The notes beneath the pieces were generated by a model. That model had not been told where the DNA came from and did no database searches. It worked only from the letters and a program-made list of their open reading frames with translations. This document shows, in pieces, positions 27,713 through 35,239 of a stretch of DNA of 64,000 bases (its first letter is position 1; every line of letters starts with the position of its first letter). The position numbers and the translations under genes are program-made. Source of the DNA: Brevibacillus brevis (GTDB lineage: Bacteria; Bacillota; Bacilli; Brevibacillales; Brevibacillaceae); contig NZ_CP030117.1 in NCBI RefSeq assembly GCF_001039275.2, positions 3,038,001-3,102,000 on the forward strand. Direction: 5' to 3'.

Positions 27713-28078
27713 TTATGCCTGCTGCTTTACATCCTCCTGAGGGGGCAAGCTATTCTTCTCGCCCCAGTCGCACATCATATTTAACAACGGTATGAGAGAA
27801 AGGCCACGCTCAGATAAGGAATATTCCACTTTGGGAGGGACTTGAGGAAATTCCTTGCGGATGATCAAGCCATCTGCCTCCAGCTCTTTTAACATCAAGC
27901 TCAGCGTTTTAAAGGAAATGGTACCGATACTGCGCTTCAGCTCATTATGCCGCATCACTTTATTTTCAGCTAGCCAATATAAAATGATCATTTTATATTT
28001 CCCGCCTATTAAAGACAACGTATATCCAAAGCCAGTGTCTCTCAGCTCCACGCCAGTCGGAACACAGGTTTCACCCAC
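27713..28078 (-). CDS. HxlR-type winged-helix regulator
   Basis: This regulator of about 121 residues has the HxlR signature LIGGKYKMIILYWLAENKVMRHNELKR. An early Cys (GETCVPTGVE) could be redox-active, as in HypR and QorR relatives. The start is taken as GTG at 28078 because AGAGGAGA lies about 8 bases upstream. The open frame continues to 28138 without a ribosome site. It lies downstream of the drug exporter gene on the same strand and converges with the flavin reductase. Confidence 0.8.
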   Translation of the reverse strand: MGETCVPTGVELRDTGFGYTLSLIGGKYKMIILYWLAENKVMRHNELKRSIGTISFKTLSLMLKELEADGLIIRKEFPQVPPKVEYSLSERGLSLIPLLNMMCDWGEKNSLPPQEDVKQQA

Positions 28079-28183
28079 AATATACACTCTCCTCTGGGAA
28101 GTATGGTTTGTAAATGCATATACTTTACCATACAACATACTTCCATTTTTAGAAAGTGATGCCGCGCAAAAAAACGTAGACCT

Positions 28184-29695
28184 TTATGATTCGACACCCT
28201 GCTTATGACGCTCAAGCTTGCCAGGGCCTGCGTATAGTACGGAAAAGAAACCAATTACGGCGAAAATCAATCCCACGATATAACCATGATTGATGGCGCT
28301 ACCTAGAGAATTACTTAGAAAAGAATGAACACTCGGCTCGATCTGTAAAGGCTCACGCATGAGAACTTCAGGGTTAAGCAGATCAGTTGCTTTCTCCAAG
28401 GAAATGCCATGTAATGACGCACCCTTGGACACGATACTCGCATAATTTTGGTTCACAACAGCAGCCGTGATTGATGCACCGAGAACGCCTCCGATGTTCC
28501 GACAAAACCCAACGATCGAGGAAGAAATGCCCATATATTTTTTATCGACCGAATGCACTATCGCGTTTTGTGCAATGCTCATTAACGGCCCGATTGCAGC
28601 AAACCCGAACAAAATCATCAAGAGCGTTAAGAAAAAGAAGGAAATGCCAGGTGAAACGTACATAAGCAAAATCGAACTTACTACACAAGCGAGCATAGAG
28701 AACGCCATGAGAGATCGAAAGGAAAATTTTGTTTGTAACATTCCGAATACCACGGCACCTCCCGTCAAAGAGAGCATCAACGGTGTTAAAACATTATTGG
28801 AGTTTGGATATCCAAGTACGGCTACAGCGAAAATAGGCAAATAAGTGATGGCGGCAAACATGATAGCACCTTGAGAAAGACAGGCGATACAAGTCGCGAC
28901 CACCATACGATTTTGAAAAATTTGGAGGGGAAGGATCGGTTCCTGTGCATGACGTTCTACCATAATAAAAGCAATCCCCACTATTGCGGCCAGTGCAAAT
29001 AGTGAGATGATTGGCCACGAAAACCACTCATATGCTTTTCCTCCCCATTCAAGCGCCAGCATGACAGCTATACAGGTGACGATTAATGTAACGGTACCCA
29101 AATAGTCAATCTTTGGCTTTGTATGAGAACGGGATTCTTTCAGGGAAAACAGAAGCGTTACTAGAGACAGCAAACCGATCGGAACATTGACATAAAAGCA
29201 CCAACGCCACCCCAAATAATCCGAGAGCAAGGTCCCGACTTGAGGTCCAGCGATAGAAGAGAGCCCAAAGATACCGGCAAACACGCCGGAGATTCGCGCT
29301 GTATATTTCGGATCAGAGGAAAGCGTAAACAGGATTGTGAAAGTAATGGGAAAGAGAGCCCCTGAACCTATTCCTTGAAGGGCACGGAAAGCGATGAGCT
29401 GTTCAATACTTTGGGCAACGCCACAAAGTGCCGACCCAATGAGAAAAATAGTAATGCCAAGTAAGTAAAACAACTTGCGTCCAAATAGATCGGACATTTT
29501 CCCGAAGATGAGCATCGTACTAGTGGCGGCTAACACGTACGAGGTGAAGACCCAGCTCATGCTTTCAAAGCCACCGATATCTTTAATAATGTGACTAATG
29601 GCCGCCGAGGTAATGGTATTGTCGAGGGAAGACATCAGTAAGCCCAGTGCCAAAGCAAGGATAATGAAGTGATTACGTTTTTCGGATTGTGACAT
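28184..29695 (-). CDS. DHA2-family drug exporter, 14 membrane segments (EmrB/QacA type)
   Basis: This 503-residue major facilitator protein has about 14 hydrophobic segments. DHA2 marks include LGLLMSSLDNTITSAAI in the first segment and GIGSGALFPI plus SSIAGPQVG in segments 4-5. It should expel cationic or lipophilic drugs by proton exchange. The ATG at 29695 is chosen because ATAGGAG lies upstream. A start at 29728 adds basic residues only. It lies upstream of the HxlR gene and diverges from a MerR-type gene. Confidence 0.87.
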   Translation of the reverse strand: MSQSEKRNHFIILALALGLLMSSLDNTITSAAISHIIKDIGGFESMSWVFTSYVLAATSTMLIFGKMSDLFGRKLFYLLGITIFLIGSALCGVAQSIEQLIAFRALQGIGSGALFPITFTILFTLSSDPKYTARISGVFAGIFGLSSIAGPQVGTLLSDYLGWRWCFYVNVPIGLLSLVTLLFSLKESRSHTKPKIDYLGTVTLIVTCIAVMLALEWGGKAYEWFSWPIISLFALAAIVGIAFIMVERHAQEPILPLQIFQNRMVVATCIACLSQGAIMFAAITYLPIFAVAVLGYPNSNNVLTPLMLSLTGGAVVFGMLQTKFSFRSLMAFSMLACVVSSILLMYVSPGISFFFLTLLMILFGFAAIGPLMSIAQNAIVHSVDKKYMGISSSIVGFCRNIGGVLGASITAAVVNQNYASIVSKGASLHGISLEKATDLLNPEVLMREPLQIEPSVHSFLSNSLGSAINHGYIVGLIFAVIGFFSVLYAGPGKLERHKQGVES

Positions 29696-29843
29696 AAAAA
29701 GCGAACTCCTATCTCTTTTTCTATTCATGTAGCAAACTTCGCTGTAAGACTATTATTTGTGCATTCGTTGCCAAGAAATAGGGAAAAAACAGTTGCAAAT
29801 CAAACTTTACATCGTTTATGCATGTAAGTTTTTATACATGCCG

Positions 29844-29874
29844 TTGACTTTGCCCTTAGGGGAAGGGGTATAAG
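29844..29874 (+). promoter_or_regulatory. MerR-type promoter with a 19-bp spacer
   Basis: TTGACT at 29844-29849 and TATAAG at 29869-29874 are 19 bases apart, two more than usual. The spacer holds the CCCTTAGGGG dyad. This stretched geometry is the hallmark of promoters activated by DNA-twisting MerR-family proteins, and the next gene encodes one. Confidence 0.75.
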
Positions 29875-29912
29875 TAGAATAGCGATACGGAATGAACAAT
29901 GGAGGTGAACCC

Positions 29913-30737
29913 GTGCTATCAATCGGAGAATTCTCAAAGATATGCGGAGTGTCTACCAAAACGCTCCGTTATTATGCTGAAATAGGACTAATGAACCCGG
30001 ACGAGATTAATCCTGAAAATGGCTATCGGTATTATTCCATCAAGCAACTGAAAAAGATGCTCTTCATCAACCGTTTGAAATCGTATCATTTTTCGCTGGA
30101 CGAAATAAAAGCCATGTTGGAATGGGAAGAAGATCAGTCGGAGGAGAAGCTTGTTTCCGCCCTTCTTCGCAAGCAAAGGGAAATGTCCGAAAAACGAAAC
30201 GCTTTGGACTATACCATAAAACAACTGAACCATGATCTTTCCAAAATAGAGCAGGGCATCTCCATGATGTCATACCTTGACAACATAGAAGTACAGCTTG
30301 TGGAGACCCAGCCAATCCATATTGTTTCTTTACGCCAGATGATGACGAGTGATGATTATGCAACAGGGTATGGTCAATATTTTAGTAAGCTGTATGAAAG
30401 GATTGCGACTGAAAAGCTCACCTTGCTCGGTACGCCGATGACGATTTATCACAGCGCTGAATTCAATCCTGCCGGAAACGATACCGAGTTTGCACTCCCG
30501 GTCGCGGAGGAGGTAAAGGGAACAAAAGATTTGCCTGGGGGACTTTGTGCAAAGTCTGTATGTAAGGGTCTGTACTCAGAATTGACTGCGGTATATGCCA
30601 GATTGCGGGAGTGGGTAGAAAATGAAGGCTATGAATTTGTGAGATCGCCCTACGAAGTCTATGTAACCGAACCCGATCAAGCCAGTGTTCCTGAGAAGCT
30701 TATTACGGAAGTGTATTTTCCAGTCAGAAAAAAATGA
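29913..30737 (+). CDS. MerR-family regulator with a GyrI-like effector domain
   Basis: This 274-residue protein has an N-terminal MerR helix-turn-helix (IGEFSKICGVSTKTLRYYAEIGL), a coiled-coil linker and a C-terminal domain of the GyrI-like/BmrR type that binds lipophilic cations. The start is GTG at 29913 behind a perfect GGAGGTGA. An ATG at 29892 would place that site inside the gene. It is probably autoregulated through the 19-bp-spacer promoter upstream and co-transcribed with the hydrolase gene 27 bases downstream. Confidence 0.87.
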   Translation: MLSIGEFSKICGVSTKTLRYYAEIGLMNPDEINPENGYRYYSIKQLKKMLFINRLKSYHFSLDEIKAMLEWEEDQSEEKLVSALLRKQREMSEKRNALDYTIKQLNHDLSKIEQGISMMSYLDNIEVQLVETQPIHIVSLRQMMTSDDYATGYGQYFSKLYERIATEKLTLLGTPMTIYHSAEFNPAGNDTEFALPVAEEVKGTKDLPGGLCAKSVCKGLYSELTAVYARLREWVENEGYEFVRSPYEVYVTEPDQASVPEKLITEVYFPVRKK

Positions 30738-30764
30738 TATTCACTTGTTGAGGAGAGAATGATC

Positions 30765-31784
30765 ATGCAAAGAAGCAATTGGCCCACGACAGAATGGCAA
30801 GCAGTAGACCCGGCCCTCTTGAACATAGACGCTGAAAAACTAGCAGAGCTAGATCCTATCATAAAATCCGCGTACAGCAACATAAACGGGATCATGATTG
30901 TGAGAAATGGATATATCGCCCATGAAAGCTACTATCATGGCTATGGACCGAAAGATAGGCACCATGTAGCGTCTGTAACGAAAAGTATTCTATCTGCTCT
31001 CATTGGTATTGCCATAGAGAAACGGTTTATCAAAAATGTCGACCAAAAGGTGCTGGAATTTTTTCCTGACTATGCACCCGATCATACTGATACGCAAAAA
31101 CAAGCAATCACCATCCGCCATCTTCTCACGATGACAGCCCCCTATGCTTTTGAGGACTGGCACGAACCACTGGACAAAATGTGTATGCAATCCGATTGGG
31201 TAACATATACCCTGGATATGCTCGGTCAAAAGGGAGAGATTGGAGCGTTTAAGTATTCGACCGCTGGCGCGCACCTGCTTTCTGCCGTCCTTACACGCAG
31301 CACAGGAAAAAGTGCCCGAGAATTCGCAAACGAATGCTTGTTTGCACCCATCGGCATGGAAGAACTCCCTGATTATGAGATGAAGGCATTTGCGTTTGAA
31401 GATTTATTCGGGAAAGATGTGAGAGGATGGGTGAAAGATCCAAACAACAATTCCACAGGAGGGTGGGGGCTTACCTTAACTCCTCGTGACATGGCACGTT
31501 TTGGTTGGCTCTATCTGAATCGTGGCTGTTGGAACAATCATCAGATCATGCCAGAGGCTTGGATAGATGAATCGACAGCGATGAATCCCAATCAATACGG
31601 GTATCTATGGTGGTTTCGTGAAGAGGACGGTGTTTTTGCATACGTTGCACTGGGCGATGGCGGTAATGTTATCTGTTGCATCCCAGAAAAAAACCTCGTC
31701 GTAGCCATTGCATCGGAATTCATGCCGAATCCTCGTGATCGATGGACGCTAATCAAGGAGCATATTATCAGGGCGGTATTCTAA
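30765..31784 (+). CDS. Beta-lactamase-like serine hydrolase (class C/PBP-like)
   Basis: This 339-residue serine hydrolase of the beta-lactamase/PBP-like family has the SxxK motif SVTKS and a tyrosine motif YST in FKYSTAGAHLL, where YxN is usual. There is no signal peptide, so it is cytoplasmic. Relatives are esterases or peptidases rather than drug-degrading enzymes. The ATG at 30765 gives better spacing from GAGGAGAG than the one at 30759. It follows the MerR gene in an apparent operon. Confidence 0.82.
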   Translation: MQRSNWPTTEWQAVDPALLNIDAEKLAELDPIIKSAYSNINGIMIVRNGYIAHESYYHGYGPKDRHHVASVTKSILSALIGIAIEKRFIKNVDQKVLEFFPDYAPDHTDTQKQAITIRHLLTMTAPYAFEDWHEPLDKMCMQSDWVTYTLDMLGQKGEIGAFKYSTAGAHLLSAVLTRSTGKSAREFANECLFAPIGMEELPDYEMKAFAFEDLFGKDVRGWVKDPNNNSTGGWGLTLTPRDMARFGWLYLNRGCWNNHQIMPEAWIDESTAMNPNQYGYLWWFREEDGVFAYVALGDGGNVICCIPEKNLVVAIASEFMPNPRDRWTLIKEHIIRAVF

Positions 31785-31810
31785 GGCAGCAGATAGGAAT
31801 CGAAACAAGG

Positions 31811-31837
31811 AACCGGGGAGTTGCAGCTCACCCGGTT
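31811..31837. terminator. Bidirectional terminator between convergent genes
   Basis: AACCGGG-GAG (31811-31820) pairs with CTC-CCCGGTT (31827-31837, one unpaired A). It separates the hydrolase gene from the convergent TipAS-type regulator. Confidence 0.6.
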
Positions 31838-31866
31838 TAAGTGTTAAACGATCGTTTACCTACACT

Positions 31867-32604
31867 TTACTTGGATGCGTAATTTTCGGCAGCAATGCAA
31901 ATGTAGTAGCTTAATCCCGTTTGCTGTTCTTCCAACATAGTGCGGTGGAACTCATCTGACAGGAAAAACCTTGACTGCTCGGCAAAAGCTCTCGCATCAA
32001 TCGGATGGTCTTTTTGTAAAAAAGCAAGGTGGTTTTCGATCGCAGAAACTACTGCTTCATCGTCGACTCTTTTGTTGTTTTTCAACGCCGCTGCCATAGA
32101 CGTCATGAAAGCAGTCGCTTCAGTAGCTTTTTCATTCATGGAAGCCACGTCCAGATTCTCTGTATCCAATTGAAAATCGTACGCTTCCAGCAAATGCTCA
32201 TTTTGTTGAATGAATGCCTGTTTCCATTCTTCCTCGTTCAATCCATCAAACATGTTCTCAGTGGACATATTTCCTCTCTTCCTTTCGTGTCGAATCGTTT
32301 CTTCTAAAGTAAGCAAGATGCGCTCCAATCGAAGCTGGCGTGCCTTTAACATCGCTTGCTGCTCACCTAAACAACGAAGTCTGTCTGGTTCGTGATCGAG
32401 TGCAGCTTTAACGCTGTCCAACGGAAAATCAAGCTCACGATAAAACAAGATTTGTTGTAACCGCTTGAGTTCATTCTCACCATAATATCTGTATCCATTT
32501 TCTGTAACGACTTTGGGCATCAGCAAGCCAATCTTTTGATAATGATACAGTGTTTTGATTGTGGTACCAGACAGTTTGGCTACCTCGTTAACGGTATACA
32601 ACAT
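31867..32604 (-). CDS. MerR-family regulator with TipAS domain (Mta-like)
   Basis: This 245-residue protein has an N-terminal MerR helix-turn-helix (VNEVAKLSGTTIKTLYHYQKIGLL), a long coiled coil and a C-terminal TipAS domain (roughly residues 120-240) of the kind that binds thiopeptides or drugs. Bacillus Mta of this type activates multidrug exporters and itself. It has GGAGGTGA upstream, diverges from the phosphotransferase gene, and has its own 19-bp-spacer operator at 32627-32657. Confidence 0.88.
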   Translation of the reverse strand: MLYTVNEVAKLSGTTIKTLYHYQKIGLLMPKVVTENGYRYYGENELKRLQQILFYRELDFPLDSVKAALDHEPDRLRCLGEQQAMLKARQLRLERILLTLEETIRHERKRGNMSTENMFDGLNEEEWKQAFIQQNEHLLEAYDFQLDTENLDVASMNEKATEATAFMTSMAAALKNNKRVDDEAVVSAIENHLAFLQKDHPIDARAFAEQSRFFLSDEFHRTMLEEQQTGLSYYICIAAENYASK

Positions 32605-32626
32605 GGCGATTCACCTCCTGAAGTTG

Positions 32627-32657
32627 AGTTTGCAGTCTGACCTTAGGTTGGAGTCAA
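32627..32657 (-). promoter_or_regulatory. MerR-type promoter/operator of the TipAS regulator
   Basis: On the minus strand TTGACT (32652-32657) and CAAACT (32627-32632) are 19 bases apart. The imperfect dyad GACTCCAACCTAAGGTCAGACT spans -35 and spacer. The form is like Mta operators, so self-activation is likely. Confidence 0.6.
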
Positions 32658-32737
32658 GCGAAAAAAAGGAAAGAGGAGTATGGCGGAAATCAAACGAATG
32701 TAAGCATATGATCCATATAGTGGATAGGGGGATTCGC

Positions 32738-33757
32738 ATGACGAGGTTATTTCAGTTGGAGTCTGAAGATGACATCGAGAAGGTAGTGGCCCAGTCGCAG
32801 CAAATCGCACAAAGGGCGATGCACGAATACGACTTGGATGGGGAACGGCTTCGTTTCAATCAACTATCCGATACTTGCACGTTTGTGATCGAAACAGAGA
32901 AGGATGGTACCTATTTACTCCGCATACATGGAAACAAGAACAGAAATGAAATTGATTCCGAGCTTGCTTGGCTCAGCTATTTGCATGAAAAAATAGAGAT
33001 AGCGATTCCAACGGGAATTGAGTGCCGCAATGGTTCCAAGACAGTGAGCATCGATCTTGCGAATGGTGACTGTGTATTCGTATCCGTCATGCGTTGGGTC
33101 GCAGGGGAGCATGCAGATGAAGAGCTTTCGGAAGACCAAGTTTACAAAGAGGGCGTCCTGTTAGCAAAGCTGCATACCGTATCTCAGGATTTCCAATTTC
33201 CCCCTGAATTTACACGTCCGATCTGGGGAGAGGATAGCTTCAAGGAGGCCATGGCTAGATTGACGGAGCATTACCAACGGTTTCTGACAGACGAAGAATT
33301 CGAGCTATATGAATTGGCGGCGGATAAAATACTCACTTGTCTCGCCAAATTGGACAAGAATAGCAGCCACTATGGAATCATTCACGGCGATCTGCACCAA
33401 GGCAACATCGTGTTTCACAACGGAGATCCTCATCCGATTGATTTTGGAAGATGTGGGTTTGGTCACTATCTTTATGATATCGCCCATACCATTTTGGGTT
33501 TATATCCTGCACAAAGAGAGCTAGTCATAAAAGGCTACGAGAGTTTTCGGAAACTAGACGGGGACTGGCTTCCTTCACTAGAGAGCTTCGCGGTGATGGT
33601 CATGATTGAAAATTATAGCCACCATGCTCCTGACCCCAGAGAAACTGAGGGGCTAAAAGAAGAACAGCCCTATGCAATACCAATGATCAAAAACTACTTG
33701 AACGGCAAGCCATTTCTTTTTCATTCAAAGGCAGAGAACGAGAGGGAAAATGGATGA
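32738..33757 (+). CDS. Aminoglycoside-phosphotransferase-fold kinase
   Basis: This 339-residue protein of the APH/choline kinase fold has the catalytic loop IIHGDLHQGNIVF and the metal-binding IDFGRCGFG. Relatives phosphorylate homoserine, choline, methylthioribose or antibiotics. Nothing here fixes the substrate. The ATG at 32738 follows ATAGGGGG by about 8 bases. The open frame extends far upstream to 32555 through non-conserved sequence that overlaps the divergent TipAS gene. A drug-inactivating role under the TipAS regulator is possible but only inferred. Confidence 0.8.
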   Translation: MTRLFQLESEDDIEKVVAQSQQIAQRAMHEYDLDGERLRFNQLSDTCTFVIETEKDGTYLLRIHGNKNRNEIDSELAWLSYLHEKIEIAIPTGIECRNGSKTVSIDLANGDCVFVSVMRWVAGEHADEELSEDQVYKEGVLLAKLHTVSQDFQFPPEFTRPIWGEDSFKEAMARLTEHYQRFLTDEEFELYELAADKILTCLAKLDKNSSHYGIIHGDLHQGNIVFHNGDPHPIDFGRCGFGHYLYDIAHTILGLYPAQRELVIKGYESFRKLDGDWLPSLESFAVMVMIENYSHHAPDPRETEGLKEEQPYAIPMIKNYLNGKPFLFHSKAENERENG

Positions 33758-33769
33758 GCTCAGCAAAAA

Positions 33770-33793
33770 GCCGCCGATAAACGGCGGCCGTTT
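33770..33793. terminator. Terminator between convergent genes
   Basis: GCCGCCG (33770-33776) and CGGCGGC (33782-33788) form a GC-rich stem with a 5-base loop. AAAAA precedes it and CGTTT follows. Confidence 0.75.
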
Positions 33794-33796
33794 CCA

Positions 33797-34954
33797 TTAT
33801 CGTACGGATTCAGCAAGAACACGAGCGATCTGCTCGCTGTCCGGTTCTCTGTACACATAATCATGATAATGCGGGTGGTGAATGCTTACCCAGCCGTACT
33901 CGATAGCCTTTTTGTAGTAATGCCTAGCACGGTCCTCTTCACCACTGAGATAGAACATGCAAGCAGCATTCCAATACAAGGCCGGATCGCCATCCCAATC
34001 CCAGCCTTTATCAAGTGCTTGGGCATAACTCCATCCGGAACGGGGGTAGTCTTTTTCCACGCCATATTTCAGGTCGCCTCGCATATAGTGGTTGCCGTTG
34101 ACAAGGAAATTGTTTAAAGGAAGGTTCCATCCGAACAGAACCGGGAAATCCGCGAGCAACTCGAAACCGACAGACAAGGCTGTTCGCTGTGAACCTATAT
34201 TATTTGACCAGCACTGCCATCCCACTTTTTTGATTCCGCGTTGTTTGGCGAGTGAGAGAGCACCCAATGCTGTCTTTCGAGCCCATCCGTTACCTCGATA
34301 ATCCTCATCGGTTTCAATACCCAATTCACATTCGTCTTCTACTACCCAATCCGTCATGCACCAACTAATAATGGTAGGCCCCTCATCGGTATCTTGAATT
34401 GCGGCACAACCGAAGCCTTTGTCTTCATAGGCTTCAATGGATGGCCAGTTCTCTGCTATTTCATCAAGAACATCCTCAATACCTATCCATTCTTTACACT
34501 TCAAAAAGGTGCTGTCTATCGGGACAATATGATTGTCAACAGGAGGGAACAGATCCTGTAAATGGTGAGTAAAGATCATTCGTCCACTTCGCATGGGAAA
34601 TAGATCTTTCATCACGATATCGAGAATGTCATCCCACTTCTCATCCGTAGGATAAAACAGGACGTAGTCAAGCTGTTCATCAGCAGCAAGCTGCGGTAAA
34701 ATCTCCTCTTTTAGCAATGCATTTACTTCTACAAAGAAGAGCGGATTATCAACACTGCCTCCTAGAAAAATACCTTGGGGGCTTGTCAACAAGGCTGATC
34801 TCGCGTCATTTGACAGGAATATTCTACCGGGAATCACACCTGCAATAACGCCTTTGACGGATACATGATGCTTCAACGCTTCAAACAGATCGGTCGCGCT
34901 ATGGAAGCTATCAGTTGTGAGTTCCGTTCCTTGAACCATTTTTTGAGCAAACAT
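33797..34954 (-). CDS. GNAT-family acetyltransferase with C-terminal repeat region
   Basis: This protein of about 385 residues has a central GNAT acetyl-CoA site (DEDYRGNGWARKTA, then SVGFELL) and a C-terminal helical repeat-like segment (ALYWNAACMFYLSGEEDRARHYYKKAIEYGW) resembling TPR or SEL1 repeats. The N-terminal third, about 150 residues, matches nothing I recognise. The start is uncertain: ATGs at 34978, 34963 and 34954 are in frame, and the last has the best distance from GGGAGG. The acceptor substrate is unknown. Confidence 0.75.
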   Translation of the reverse strand: MFAQKMVQGTELTTDSFHSATDLFEALKHHVSVKGVIAGVIPGRIFLSNDARSALLTSPQGIFLGGSVDNPLFFVEVNALLKEEILPQLAADEQLDYVLFYPTDEKWDDILDIVMKDLFPMRSGRMIFTHHLQDLFPPVDNHIVPIDSTFLKCKEWIGIEDVLDEIAENWPSIEAYEDKGFGCAAIQDTDEGPTIISWCMTDWVVEDECELGIETDEDYRGNGWARKTALGALSLAKQRGIKKVGWQCWSNNIGSQRTALSVGFELLADFPVLFGWNLPLNNFLVNGNHYMRGDLKYGVEKDYPRSGWSYAQALDKGWDWDGDPALYWNAACMFYLSGEEDRARHYYKKAIEYGWVSIHHPHYHDYVYREPDSEQIARVLAESVR

Positions 34955-35190
34955 TTCGTTCATTTCCTCCCATAGCATATGAGAGAAGGGATGAAATTAT
35001 CGTTTGGAACCTCTCATATGCTTTTCCATTTGTTTTTGCGAATCCAAAACATCATCACTCCTTTACCTAGAGTAGGGCGCGAATCTCTGGGGTGTTTGTT
35101 GTCTGTTGCCCTCATGTTCATTATGGATGAGTATCCAAATATTACAAGGGAAATTTCATTATTTACATAATTTCATTATGGTAAACAAAA

Positions 35191-35224
35191 GGTAGCCCAA
35201 GACTTTTTTCTGTCCAATGCTACC
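35191..35224 (-). terminator. Terminator of the PucR-like regulator gene
   Basis: On the minus strand GGTAGC and GCTACC (35219-35224 and 35191-35196) pair, with an inner GAC/GTC, followed by TTTTGTTT. The 260 bases between 34979 and 35239 hold this hairpin and an AT-rich upstream region for the GNAT gene. I see no convincing gene there. Confidence 0.6.
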
Positions 35225-35239
35225 CCTGCCTTTTTCGAT

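Noticed and set aside
34979..35170. 63-codon open frame on the plus strand in the gap between the GNAT and PucR genes
   Set aside because: It has no ribosome site and unlikely residue composition, and it overlaps the expected promoter of the GNAT gene.
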